The notes under the pieces: generated by a model | Seen by the model: only the letters and a program-made list of their open reading frames with translations | What the model was told of the DNA's origin: nothing | The model's database searches: none | In this document: one piece after another, positions 42,444-50,741 of the stretch | How the letters are laid out: every line of letters begins with the position of its first letter | Numbering within the stretch: position 1 is the stretch's first letter | Position numbers and translations under genes: made by a program | NCBI RefSeq assembly: GCF_000971965.1 | Contig: NZ_LAQP01000001.1 | Span: 248,001 to 312,000, forward strand | Direction of reading: 5' to 3' | Source: Paenibacillus wulumuqiensis | Lineage (GTDB): Bacteria > Bacillota > Bacilli > Paenibacillales > Paenibacillaceae | DNA length: 64,000 nucleotides

Positions 42444-42486
42444 CAAAACCTGTTCTTTCTTCGGAGAGAACGGGTTTTGTTTTTTT
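42444..42486 (+). terminator. Terminator after the NmrA gene
   Basis: CAAAACCTGTTCTTTC pairs with GAGAGAACGGGTTTTG (G-T pairs allowed), followed by seven T. Confidence 0.9.
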
Positions 42487-42541
42487 AGATAGGATTGATT
42501 GGTGATTATTCGGCTTTATTACCTTTAGTTTCTGATTGTTC

Positions 42542-42570
42542 TTGACAAACGACGGATAAAGCGATATATT
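42542..42570 (+). promoter_or_regulatory. Sigma-A promoter of the zinc-binding lipoprotein gene
   Basis: TTGACA (42542-42547), 17-base spacer, TATATT (42565-42570): near-consensus. A strong promoter placed directly before a Zur box implies tight repression with zinc. Confidence 0.85.
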
Positions 42571-42582
42571 TTCATGAGTTTA

Positions 42583-42602
42583 ATAGTAATTATTACGATT
42601 AA
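42583..42602. promoter_or_regulatory. Zur box 1 of the zinc-binding lipoprotein gene
   Basis: ATAGTAATTATTACGATT; read on the minus strand its core is TCGTAATAATTACTA, one mismatch from TCGTAATNATTACGA. It lies right after the expected transcription start. Confidence 0.85.
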
Positions 42603-42678
42603 TAAAAGGGTGGTTTGCTCACACAAAAAAGGTGAATAATCCACACTTGGAAGATAATAGCTTATTCATCATAAACTC

Positions 42679-42700
42679 AAATCGTAACAATTACTATTTA
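42679..42700. promoter_or_regulatory. Zur box 2 of the zinc-binding lipoprotein gene
   Basis: Core TCGTAACAATTACTA, two mismatches from the Zur consensus, about 95 bases after box 1 and 34 bases before the start codon. A weaker AT-rich ATTATCATTATC follows. Confidence 0.7.
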
Positions 42701-42733
42701 TTGCAAATTATCATTATCAAAAGGAGATTACTC

Positions 42734-43768
42734 ATGAAAAGCAGCAAAGCATTATTCATCACCCTTTCCCTATCATTCATTTTGGTGATAGCCGGTTGCG
42801 GAGCTAACAAGGAAGCGGCTCGGCCCGCAAACAGCACTTCTACTCCCGCCAATACAGCAAAGCTCGACATCAAAACTACCTTTTATCCCATGTATGATTT
42901 CACGCGCAATGTAGTTGGCAAATATGGCGATGTCGAGAACCTAGTTCCAACAGGCGTCGAACCTCATGACTGGGAGCCAACAGCAAAAGATCTGGCGGAA
43001 ATAACCGATGCAAATGTTCTGGTCTACAATGGAGCCGGTATGGAAGATTGGATAGATCAGGTGAAGGAAAGTGCTACCGGAGGTCATTTAATGACAGTTG
43101 AAGCAAGTCAGGGCATTAATATTTCAGAAGAAACCGAAGCGGAACATGAGCATAACCATTCTGCAGAGCACGAAGAACATTCTCCAGCAGATCATGAACA
43201 CCATTCGGACGAAGAAACCGACCAGCACGACCACGATCACGGTGGACTGGACCCTCATGTATGGTTATCGCCAGCTCTGGCTGTGCAGGAAGTTCGCAAT
43301 ATCGAAGCAGCTCTCTCCCAAGCAGCTCCCGAACACAAAGATGATTTTAAAAGAAATGCAGATGCCTATATCGCCAAATTGGAAGCGCTGGATCAGGAAT
43401 TCAAAACGGAATTACAGAATACCCAAAGAAAAGATTTCATCACACAGCATGCCGCTTTCGGATATCTGGCGAAGGAGTACGGGTTAACCCAGGTACCTAT
43501 CGCAGGATTATCTCCGGATCAGGAACCATCAGCAGAGCAAATGGCCGAGATTGTGAATTTCGCCAAAGAACATAACATCAAAACCATCTTCTTCGAGACT
43601 CTCGCATCTACGAGTGTTGCAGAAGCGATCGCCAATGAAATTGGTGCCAAATCCGATGTGCTCAATCCGATCGAAGGACTGACCAAGGATGAGATGGCCA
43701 ATGGTGCGGATTATATCAGTGTAATGAAACAGAATCTAACCGCTCTCAAAAAGGCACTTAATGAATAG
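42734..43768 (+). CDS. Zinc ABC transporter substrate-binding lipoprotein
   Basis: 344 residues, ZnuA/AdcA family. The lipobox is VIAGC (Cys22). Zinc ligands: His in GVEPHDWEP, His in LDPHVWLSP, His in ITQHAAFGYL and an acidic residue near ETLASTS. A His/Glu/Asp-rich loop of about 40 residues (EHEHNHSAEHEEHS onward, to HDHDHGG) precedes the second ligand, the usual mark of zinc rather than manganese specificity. AAAAGGAGATTACTC precedes the ATG; a longer frame crosses Zur box 2 and was rejected. No permease or ATPase gene lies beside it, so it must use subunits encoded elsewhere. Confidence 0.93.
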   Translation: MKSSKALFITLSLSFILVIAGCGANKEAARPANSTSTPANTAKLDIKTTFYPMYDFTRNVVGKYGDVENLVPTGVEPHDWEPTAKDLAEITDANVLVYNGAGMEDWIDQVKESATGGHLMTVEASQGINISEETEAEHEHNHSAEHEEHSPADHEHHSDEETDQHDHDHGGLDPHVWLSPALAVQEVRNIEAALSQAAPEHKDDFKRNADAYIAKLEALDQEFKTELQNTQRKDFITQHAAFGYLAKEYGLTQVPIAGLSPDQEPSAEQMAEIVNFAKEHNIKTIFFETLASTSVAEAIANEIGAKSDVLNPIEGLTKDEMANGADYISVMKQNLTALKKALNE

Positions 43769-43790
43769 TATGTGCTCGGCATACCGGTGG

Positions 43791-43826
43791 AGACCTCGTT
43801 TCAACATGAGGTCTTTTCATTTTTTA
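43791..43826 (+). terminator. Terminator after the zinc lipoprotein gene
   Basis: AGACCTC pairs with GAGGTCT, loop of 10, then T-rich sequence. Confidence 0.75.
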
Positions 43827-43900
43827 TGCTGAGAAACACTAAAGGGAGAAGGTTATAGTCTTTAGTTAGACTGCGAAGAATAGTTATTAAATACTTATTA

Positions 43901-43940
43901 AAAAACAGCGTATAATATAAATTATACGCTGTTTTTGTTT
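43901..43940. terminator. Bidirectional terminator, 16-bp perfect stem
   Basis: AAAAACAGCGTATAAT and ATTATACGCTGTTTTT round ATAA. It probably serves the leftward gene ending at 44029, with A and T runs on both sides. Confidence 0.85.
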
Positions 43941-44028
43941 TAAAGCATTTATATAATGATATTAGACCACTTATCCGCCTTGTAATTAGCAGTTTTTATA
44001 CATAAATATCCAATTAACCTTTATTTAT

Positions 44029-45297
44029 CTATTGGTTTATTTCCCCAACTTTATCCCCGGTTACAGCAGCTTCTACCTTAGAAGTTTTCGGGATTTTGAC
44101 TGCGGAGATTTTGCCGGCGGTCTGGATCAGGAAATGGGTTTCGGCATTCAGAGTCGTGTTGAAGAAATTGGATTCGAAAAGAGAGACTCCCAGCCGCTGA
44201 CCATTTTGCCGATTCAGGAAATATACATTTTCATCCATCAGAGCAACTGCCAATACATCTTTGCTGAAATCGACCCGGTAAATTGGTGTGTAGAAACTGT
44301 ACGACGCTGCCGGTTTGGAACCGGATGGTGCATCGAGCGGAATGCGGAATAATCCCCATTGTCGATTATCATAATTGATAGTCGTTCTAACATAAAAGTC
44401 TCCATCATAATAATCGACGTTGAGACTCCATCCAAACCCTACGTCATTTTTGATTGAATAATCGAAAGTCTGGACGAGTTGGCCGGTCTGAAGATCGAGT
44501 TTGTCTATATGGACTGTATCGCTCTTGCTTTTACTGGATGTGTACTTTTGGCTGTAAATATAACCATTCTGGACGGTCAGCATTTTTTCGTATTTGGCCG
44601 TTGTTTTCCAGAGCAGTCGGCCATTTCTGCTGTCCAAAGCATATAGAGGGATGCTGTGCTCATAAATTGAGCGACTTGGAGTAGCGATGATAATCGATGA
44701 GCTGCTCTGTTCCACGTAATAACCCGCTTTGGAGGTAGTGCGATTTTGCCATTTTAACTTTCCGCTGGTGCGATCAAATGCAGTTAACACTGCCGAATCT
44801 CCGGTGATTACGAGATTGCCCTGTACACGAATATTTTGAGGGACAGGTTTCTTCTTGACTCCCGGATGAGGAATGCTGGATTTCCAGAGTGTTTTTCCGG
44901 TTTTTTGGTCGAGTCTGTATAGTACATTTTGTTTGTTAATCACATACAGGGCAGTGGTATCTGCTGTTGGAGGAGCGGCCATCGTTACCGGAACGGTCCA
45001 TTTTGTTTTTCCACTTGTCACTTCAGTGGCGACAATTTTCTCTTTCAGCTTGTAATAAACACGCCCATTGGCATAGGTGCTCACTTCCTCGTCAACGCCA
45101 TACTTGGGCTTGCGAATCGTTTTCTCCCAGTCGGGAGTTAGTGTTTGGAAAGTGGCGGCCTGCTGCGGTTGATTAACGACTTGTTCTGCAGCATATGTTG
45201 GAGTTCCTTGAGTCCAGACGAGTGTTGCCGCGCCGAGTGCAGCCGTAAGCAGGAGGGGGAGTGATATTTTCCGAAGAGGCGAATAATTTCTGTTCAT
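44029..45297 (-). CDS. Secreted PQQ-like beta-propeller protein
   Basis: 422 residues, signal peptide at 1-36 (cleavage near TYA/AEQ). The body has repeated PQQ-type blade motifs: TSGKTKWTVPV, LDQKTGKTLWKSS, FDRTSGKLKWQN, LDSRNGRLLWKTT, LDLQTGQLVQTF. No lipobox. Such propellers act as scaffolds (BamB-like) or as quinoprotein dehydrogenases. The calcium/PQQ-binding residues of the enzymes are not evident, so I favour a scaffold or binding role. AAGGAGTATTCAT precedes the ATG on the minus strand. It is monocistronic and divergent from the sigma-factor operon. Confidence 0.88.
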   Translation of the reverse strand: MNRNYSPLRKISLPLLLTAALGAATLVWTQGTPTYAAEQVVNQPQQAATFQTLTPDWEKTIRKPKYGVDEEVSTYANGRVYYKLKEKIVATEVTSGKTKWTVPVTMAAPPTADTTALYVINKQNVLYRLDQKTGKTLWKSSIPHPGVKKKPVPQNIRVQGNLVITGDSAVLTAFDRTSGKLKWQNRTTSKAGYYVEQSSSSIIIATPSRSIYEHSIPLYALDSRNGRLLWKTTAKYEKMLTVQNGYIYSQKYTSSKSKSDTVHIDKLDLQTGQLVQTFDYSIKNDVGFGWSLNVDYYDGDFYVRTTINYDNRQWGLFRIPLDAPSGSKPAASYSFYTPIYRVDFSKDVLAVALMDENVYFLNRQNGQRLGVSLFESNFFNTTLNAETHFLIQTAGKISAVKIPKTSKVEAAVTGDKVGEINQ

Positions 45298-45579
45298 ATG
45301 AATACTCCTTAAGGATAAATTGGGTATAACTGTATAGACGATTCGGATTTCACTTTTGTTGCTTGAGCATACTTCACTTAAGTTTACATAATAATAATTA
45401 TGTTTATTTAATATTTGGAAGTTAAGTTAATATATAATTCACATTTGATGTTATACAAAAATTTCCAGAGAACAGATTAGCATATACAATGACTGCCCAT
45501 CCCCAATATACAAATTCACGATACCTACCGAACCGTTTTGCTCCTGAAAGCATATACATATAAAAAGGAGGAGCGTCCA
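45298..45579. other. Divergent intergenic region
   Basis: AT-rich region between the propeller gene and the ECF sigma gene. It must hold both promoters. I see no confident sigma-A or ECF-type pair of boxes, nor a strong inverted repeat. Confidence 0.4.
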
Positions 45580-46158
45580 TTGAATGAATCTATATCCAGA
45601 GAGCAGGCACAACAGCTGTTCGAAGAGCATTTCGACTACATATTTCGTATCGCTCTGGTCATGACCCGCTCCCGGGTATTGGCTGACGATATGACACAGG
45701 AAGTTTTTATCCGGCTATTTCGCAAATATCATCTATACCAGACCGATAAGCCCATACGGCCATGGCTTGCCCGGATCGCGGTCAATCTGATCCGTGGCTA
45801 TTATCGCAAAAGGAAATGGCAGGTATTATTGGGCAGATTGCCTGAACAGGACGCAGAACACCCAGCGGATCATGCCGTGCTGCAAAAAGAAAGCAGCCGT
45901 ATGTTATGGACGGCAGTCTCCCAACTATCTCTCAAGCAGCGCGAGGTAATTGTGCTTCATTATTATGCGGGATTATCGCTTGTCGAAGCTGCCGAGGTGC
46001 TCCATATCGCTCCTGGTACTTGCAAATCCAGACTTCATGCAGGTCTATGTAAACTAAGAAAGTGCCATAAACTAAGGGAATTCATAATGGATGAAGAGGA
46101 ACCCGACAAGAATCAAAGCGGCTCTATCGAACGTGTTATCAAGGAGGGGAGATCATGA
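45580..46158 (+). CDS. ECF RNA polymerase sigma factor
   Basis: 192 residues. Region 2 includes FEEHFDYIFRIALVMTRSRV and ADDMTQEVFIRLFRKYHLY; region 4 includes SLKQREVIVLHYYAGLSLVE and HIAPGTCKSRLHAGLCKLR. TTG start at 45580 with AAAAAGGAGGAGCGTCCA before it; an upstream start at 45538 lacks a site. The partner protein overlaps its end by 4 bases, the usual sigma/anti-sigma layout. Confidence 0.92.
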   Translation: MNESISREQAQQLFEEHFDYIFRIALVMTRSRVLADDMTQEVFIRLFRKYHLYQTDKPIRPWLARIAVNLIRGYYRKRKWQVLLGRLPEQDAEHPADHAVLQKESSRMLWTAVSQLSLKQREVIVLHYYAGLSLVEAAEVLHIAPGTCKSRLHAGLCKLRKCHKLREFIMDEEEPDKNQSGSIERVIKEGRS

Positions 46159-47291
46159 AATTTACAGGACATAATAAAATTTCCAGTCAGGAGTTAGATG
46201 AATTGGAAGGCCATATCCATAGTGAACTCTCCAGCTTCAAAAGGGAATGGAAATCATCCAAGTCGTTTGATCAGGTCTGGGCTGAATACCATATATTTAG
46301 AAAGGAAAAGAAAGCTCGGCATTCCCTTCGTTGGAGCAGTTCCAAATGGCCTCTGGCGATCCTGGGGGCACTTATGCTAAGTATAGGGATTCTACTGACA
46401 GCAGCATTATTTCCATCGATCGGTGAGGCGCTGCGCGGCATGTCATTTGTGCAGCGGCTGTATCAGGGTGGGCTGATCCAGCCTGAATATCAGCGTATTG
46501 AACAGAAAAAACTCGCTGAGTCCCTCCAGTATTCGATGACAGACCAGGGGATTGCTCTGACTGTCAATGAAGTGTTTTATGATGGGATTAATATTCTGAT
46601 CAGTTATGAAGTTGTTGATACGGCAGGCGAGAATCGGATACAGGGAAGCAATCCGGGCCCTTGGTTGGACTACGACTTTCACGGAGCCAACCGTAATGGA
46701 GCGATGATTGAACCGAACAATACACTGATCGATCCCAATCATCTTGAAGGTGTTGCCATTATCCATTTTATCGACGACAATCTTCCGGATAAGATGAGTG
46801 TGACCCTTTTCAGTGAACGAATTACGAATGTACGGGGGAAGTGGGCTTTAACCATCCCGGTTTCGCTGCAAAGAAGCAAGCCGTATACCTATACGATGTA
46901 TCCCAATGCTTCTCTAACCGTAAATGGACATACAATAAAAGTGAAAAAGTTAATACTGGGTCCTGTATCCAACCAGATTACATTTACAGGTGAATCAGTA
47001 TCTTCATATTGGGGTTCCATGATTAAAGTTATGGATGATCAGGGCAACTTATTTGCTGATGCAGGCGCTGGCGGGACACCTGGAGAGGTGATTCGAGGGT
47101 TCGCACCATTTACGGAACATAATCCTCATCCCAAATATATAAAATTAATTTTCAGTGACCCACCAAAGGTTTCTTCTGCAGAAAGTTCTAATTTTGCACA
47201 TCCCAAGCCGAAAAGCACTACGATCAAGATACCGCTTCATTGGGAGCGGAAAGAGCAACCAGAACCAGAGCGCCAGCCGAAAAACCCGTAG
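46155..47291 (+). CDS. DUF4179-type membrane anti-sigma factor
   Basis: 378 residues. The cytoplasmic head (1-55, FDQVWAEYHIFRKEKK) would bind the sigma factor. One membrane segment follows (WPLAILGALMLSIGILLTAA, about residues 64-83), then a large extracytoplasmic part. FPSIGEALRGMSFVQRLYQG and the later VNEVFYDGINILISYEVVD match the DUF4179 family found next to ECF sigma genes. It is translationally coupled to the sigma gene. The signal sensed is unknown. Confidence 0.87.
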   Translation: MKFTGHNKISSQELDELEGHIHSELSSFKREWKSSKSFDQVWAEYHIFRKEKKARHSLRWSSSKWPLAILGALMLSIGILLTAALFPSIGEALRGMSFVQRLYQGGLIQPEYQRIEQKKLAESLQYSMTDQGIALTVNEVFYDGINILISYEVVDTAGENRIQGSNPGPWLDYDFHGANRNGAMIEPNNTLIDPNHLEGVAIIHFIDDNLPDKMSVTLFSERITNVRGKWALTIPVSLQRSKPYTYTMYPNASLTVNGHTIKVKKLILGPVSNQITFTGESVSSYWGSMIKVMDDQGNLFADAGAGGTPGEVIRGFAPFTEHNPHPKYIKLIFSDPPKVSSAESSNFAHPKPKSTTIKIPLHWERKEQPEPERQPKNP

Positions 47292-47569
47292 AAAGGATAA
47301 TGAACGATAATATATCAGTTTGCGCAGTACTTAGTGTTTTATATCCCATAACCATGATAGCACCCAGCCAGTGAATCGATAGTAGATTTACTGGTTGTTA
47401 TTTTGAAAATTACTATTAAGTATCTTATATAATAAAATCAAGTTTAATTAGATAACATAATATTAATTATGTGAACTAATTAATCTAACTAAAAATCCGC
47501 CAACGAATCTTTTTGTGCCAATAGATTCATCCTGTTCCTGATTTATCCCATCCTATTGTAAAATAATTC
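47292..47569. other. AT-rich intergenic region upstream of the trpS leader
   Basis: No supported gene. The stretch is AT-rich with repeated ATTA and TAAT tracts, and no clear terminator for the upstream operon was found. Confidence 0.4.
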
Positions 47570-47598
47570 TTGCTCATTCCTGCGTTATTCGCTAAAAT
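47570..47598 (+). promoter_or_regulatory. Promoter of the trpS T-box transcript
   Basis: TTGCTC (47570-47575), 17-base spacer, TAAAAT (47593-47598). The transcript would start about 30 bases before the T-box stem I. Confidence 0.65.
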
Positions 47599-47634
47599 AA
47601 GACCCATTATACGTCACCCCATATCAAAGCTATG

Positions 47635-47901
47635 AATAGAAGGAGTAGCTGAGCGGAATTGTCCAAGCGAGCCGGCGGTTGGTGAGAGGTCCGGTACATG
47701 GAAGCTTAGTGAATGGGTCTATTCGCTTCAATCCGAACACCATAATGGATGGTTAGTAGGCGTTGACGGCATCCCTCCGTTACCTCGGGGAGACCTGTTA
47801 GTCGTTGTGACAGGGTAGAGAGCGGCCTTATGGCCGTATTCGGGTGGTACCGCGGAGAGCAAGCACTTCGTCCCTTTTTATAGGGGATGAAGTGCTTTTT
47901 T
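47635..47901 (+). promoter_or_regulatory. T-box leader of trpS (tRNA-Trp sensing)
   Basis: The conserved T-box sequence GGGTGGTACCGCGG is at 47842-47855, followed by a terminator. Stem I begins near AGGAGTAGCTGAGCGG and ends in the paired CCGAACACC region. A TGG at 47714-47716, in GTGAATGGGTC, is the likely Trp specifier; another TGG lies at 47699. Uncharged tRNA-Trp would favour the antiterminator and allow trpS expression. Confidence 0.93.
47862..47901 (+). terminator. T-box regulated terminator
   Basis: AGCACTTCGTCCC pairs with GGGGATGAAGTGCT, then TTTTTT. Its 5' arm lies just after the T-box sequence with which the antiterminator would form. Confidence 0.9.
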
Positions 47902-47957
47902 GCGTTCCGGGCGCTTGTTAGAGGAGACGGATATACACTATCCAGGGAGGAATACAC

Positions 47958-48944
47958 ATGCAACGTATTTTATCAGGCATCAAACCAAGCGGGGATCTCA
48001 ATATTGGCGGTTATGGAGGAGCATTGAGCCAGTTTGTGAAGTATCAGCATGAATATGAGAGTTTCTTTTTTGTTCCGGATCTGCATGCCGTAACGGTCTA
48101 TCAGGACCCGGCAGAATTGCATCAGCGCTCACGGGAGATCGCCGCTTATTACATCGCTGCCGGCATCGATCCGCAGAAATCTGCTATTTTCCTGCAATCC
48201 CAGGTCAGTGCCCACGCTCAGATGGGATGGTTGATGGAGACTCAGGTGCATTTTGGAGAGCTGAATAGAATGACACAGTTCAAAGAAAAGGCAGAGGGCA
48301 AGGAAGGTGTCAGCTCGGCGCTATTTACCTATCCGGCATTGATGGCAGCGGATATACTGCTGTATCAGGCGACCCATGTGCCTGTCGGCGATGATCAGAA
48401 GCAGCATCTGGAGATGACCCGCGATCTGGCGGAGCGTTTTAACAGCCGGTATGGACAGACCTTTACCCTGCCCGAGCCGATTACTCCGGAGATCGGCAGC
48501 CGGATCATGAGCCTGGACGATCCTTCCCGGAAAATGAGTAAAAGTAACCCCAATTTGAACAGTTATATTCTGCTGCAGGATTCACCGGAAATCATTCGCA
48601 AAAAATTGTCACGGGCGGTGACGGACTCGGAAGGAATGGTGCGGTATGACTGGGAGCACAAACCGGCTGTCAGCAATCTGATCGAAATCTATGCCGTATT
48701 TACAGATGAGTCTACAGATGTGATTGAACAGCGATATGCAGGACAGGGCTACGGGATGTTCAAGCAGGAACTGGCCGATGTGGTTATAGCCAAGCTGGAG
48801 CCTATGCAGCAGCGCTTCCGCGAGATTGTTGGCAGTTCCGAACTGGATATCATTCTGCGTCAGGGGGCCGAAAAGGCTGCAGCTGCAGCCAATAACACAT
48901 TGCGCAAAGCTTCGGAAGCGATGGGGTTTGTTATGTTTGAATAG
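47958..48944 (+). CDS. trpS: Tryptophanyl-tRNA synthetase
   Basis: 328 residues, class I synthetase. KMSKS is exact (RKMSKSNPN). The HIGH-equivalent reads PSGDLNIGGYGGAL, where most TrpRS have LHLGNY or VTLGNY, so the second motif residue (Asn) is Gly here. Other TrpRS landmarks are present: GDDQKQHLEMTRDLAERFN and VTDSEGMVRYD. It charges tRNA-Trp in the cytoplasm. AGGGAGGAATACAC precedes the ATG, and the T-box controls it. It may be one of two TrpRS types in this organism. Confidence 0.95.
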   Translation: MQRILSGIKPSGDLNIGGYGGALSQFVKYQHEYESFFFVPDLHAVTVYQDPAELHQRSREIAAYYIAAGIDPQKSAIFLQSQVSAHAQMGWLMETQVHFGELNRMTQFKEKAEGKEGVSSALFTYPALMAADILLYQATHVPVGDDQKQHLEMTRDLAERFNSRYGQTFTLPEPITPEIGSRIMSLDDPSRKMSKSNPNLNSYILLQDSPEIIRKKLSRAVTDSEGMVRYDWEHKPAVSNLIEIYAVFTDESTDVIEQRYAGQGYGMFKQELADVVIAKLEPMQQRFREIVGSSELDIILRQGAEKAAAAANNTLRKASEAMGFVMFE

Positions 48945-49133
48945 ATGTATCGCTGATGTATCGCTGCCTGTAAAACAAGGCGGTTAGCCTCCACGAATCT
49001 GCCTCCAAGCTATCAAGTGGCTGCATTGCGGGTAAGGAACATAAAGAGAGGCTTTACATTTCCTAATCCTTACCTTCCTCGCAAGAGGATCATACTACTG
49101 CAAACACAAGAATAGCACAAGGAGGTTTTAATG

Positions 49134-49493
49134 ATGGGCTTCAATCTTAACGATCTCAAAGGTCTGCTTAACAATAAAGGTGAAGGTGGCAATTCGTCCG
49201 GCGGAATCATGGGAATGCTGGGCAAACTGCCGCTCGATCAGATTATCCAAAAGCTGCCGCTCGACAAACTGCTAACCCCGGAATTTATGCAAAAGCATAC
49301 TCCATTCCAATCGATCGGCGAGCTGCTCCAGAAAACAGGTCTTGGATCGACTACGGACTCTCCGGAAAAGGTCAAAGAGGTGCCAACCGACCAGATGGAC
49401 AACCAGGTCAGCCAGAATACGCAGTTCGGTTCCCTGCAGCAGATGCTGCAAAAAGCGGCTGAGTTCTATGCTGCACGCAAAGGCGGACAGTAA
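49134..49493 (+). CDS. Small conserved protein, paralogue A
   Basis: 119 residues, not recognised. It starts MGFNLNDLKGLLNNKG, passes through a Gly/Ser-rich linker, then LGKLPLDQIIQKLPLDKLLT and PEFMQKHTPFQSIGELL, and ends QNTQFGSLQQMLQKAAEFYA. It contains a tandem LPLDxIIQK/LPLDKLL pair. No Cys, membrane segment or signal peptide. It is probably a small helical cytosolic protein. AAGGAGGTTTTAATG precedes the ATG used; an ATG 3 bases earlier is possible, but the chosen one aligns with paralogue B at 55483. No operon partner. Confidence 0.82.
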   Translation: MGFNLNDLKGLLNNKGEGGNSSGGIMGMLGKLPLDQIIQKLPLDKLLTPEFMQKHTPFQSIGELLQKTGLGSTTDSPEKVKEVPTDQMDNQVSQNTQFGSLQQMLQKAAEFYAARKGGQ

Positions 49494-49590
49494 CTCTGTA
49501 TAAATGGCGACTGCTGCTATTCAGCATATCGTATAGATAGATTGGCTGTGCAGACAATGGCATGATGGCAAACAAGAATATGGGCGAATC

Positions 49591-49630
49591 ACAAAAAAAG
49601 CGGCTGTCTCTTATAAAGGACAGCCGCTTT
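49591..49630 (-). terminator. Terminator of the expansin gene
   Basis: AAAGCGGCTGTC pairs with GACAGCCGCTTT. The minus strand then runs into a seven-T tract, so it ends leftward transcription from the expansin gene. Confidence 0.88.
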
Positions 49631-49714
49631 GCTGTATGCACATTATGGATATAAGGGCATAATACAGAGACATTAATCACCATACTGCACACAGCATTTT
49701 GTTATCTGCCATTA

Positions 49715-50425
49715 TCAATCCGGGAATTGAGCACGGCCTGGTACAATATACGCACTGGATGTGCCGCTTTCCGGCAGGGCGGGAATGGTATCCGTAACGA
49801 CTTTGCCGCGAATATCGGTGATCCGAACCTGCAGAGGATTGGCACCGAGCTGCTCACCGACAAAGTGGTTATAATCCATCTTCGGCAGGCTTACCCAGCT
49901 GCCGTTCTTTTGTACTTCCAGCTTCATGACCGGATATTTGTGGTTTCTGACCTGAATGGCCGCCCACCAGCGGGAACTGCCTTCCTTGATCCGGTAGCTG
50001 AAATTACCGCTGATCGGCGCTTTGACCACTTTCCACTGGATATCAATTTTGCCTTTGGACATGTCACCAATCTTGGCAAATGCATTAGGTGAGAGATCCA
50101 GTGCACCGCTGGCACCTTCCGGATACAGATCAGTTACATAGACGACCGTTTTGCCTTTGGGACCCTGTACTTCCAGATAGGCGCCTGCCAGTGCCGCTTT
50201 GACGCCGCCATAGTTCATCTGGGTCGGGTTGAGCGCGGTAATCTCCATATTTGCCGGGATTGGATCGAGCAGTACAGCGCCGCCGGAATAACCGGAACCG
50301 GTATAGGTGGCATAGCCCTTGTATGTATCATTCCAGGCTGCCGAGGCGGGAAGTGCGAATAGGACCAGACTCAGAGTGACCATCATGCCGAACATACTCC
50401 ATTTGCGGGGTGCAGACCATTTCAT
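49715..50425 (-). CDS. Secreted bacterial expansin
   Basis: 236 residues, close to the 232 of B. subtilis EXLX1 (YoaJ). The signal peptide ends near PASA/AWN. Domain 1 has YATYTGSGYSGGAVLLDP and VTDLYPEGASGALDLSPNAF, with the Asp and Tyr needed for wall loosening. Domain 2 (RIKEGSSRWWAAIQVRNHKY) carries the aromatic cellulose-binding patch. Expansins loosen plant cell walls without hydrolysis and aid root colonisation. The ATG at 50425 follows GGAGGGATTCTATTG on the minus strand; a longer frame upstream has no site. A long inverted repeat lies in its leader. Confidence 0.93.
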   Translation of the reverse strand: MKWSAPRKWSMFGMMVTLSLVLFALPASAAWNDTYKGYATYTGSGYSGGAVLLDPIPANMEITALNPTQMNYGGVKAALAGAYLEVQGPKGKTVVYVTDLYPEGASGALDLSPNAFAKIGDMSKGKIDIQWKVVKAPISGNFSYRIKEGSSRWWAAIQVRNHKYPVMKLEVQKNGSWVSLPKMDYNHFVGEQLGANPLQVRITDIRGKVVTDTIPALPESGTSSAYIVPGRAQFPD

Positions 50426-50472
50426 CAATAGAATCCCTCCAGATTTTAGTATACGGAAGACCGCCTGCCGGA

Positions 50473-50515
50473 CAATACTTTTGAATAGCATGGTTAACGA
50501 TTCACAAAAGTATTG
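50473..50515. repeat. Inverted repeat in the expansin leader
   Basis: CAATACTTTTG and CAAAAGTATTG, 11-base perfect arms (extendable with GAAT/ATTC), 21-base centre, 48 to 90 bases upstream of the expansin start. No T-run on the minus strand, so it is not a plain terminator. It may be an RNA hairpin or an operator. Confidence 0.6.
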
Positions 50516-50741
50516 CCAATGCATATAGGTAGACGACTGCCGTTAACAATGTACTACATATTTACCCATAACACAATAAATGAAGATCTAACAAAATAAG
50601 GAACTTTTGTATCTGCATATTAAAAAGCAGAGTGGATAGAAGGCCATTCATTATTTTACAAAGGAAAGCTTTTATTTTTACATTCATATGATATGTTAGG
50701 AACGATGAGGATTTTGATACAGAAACTGGAGGATTACACGA

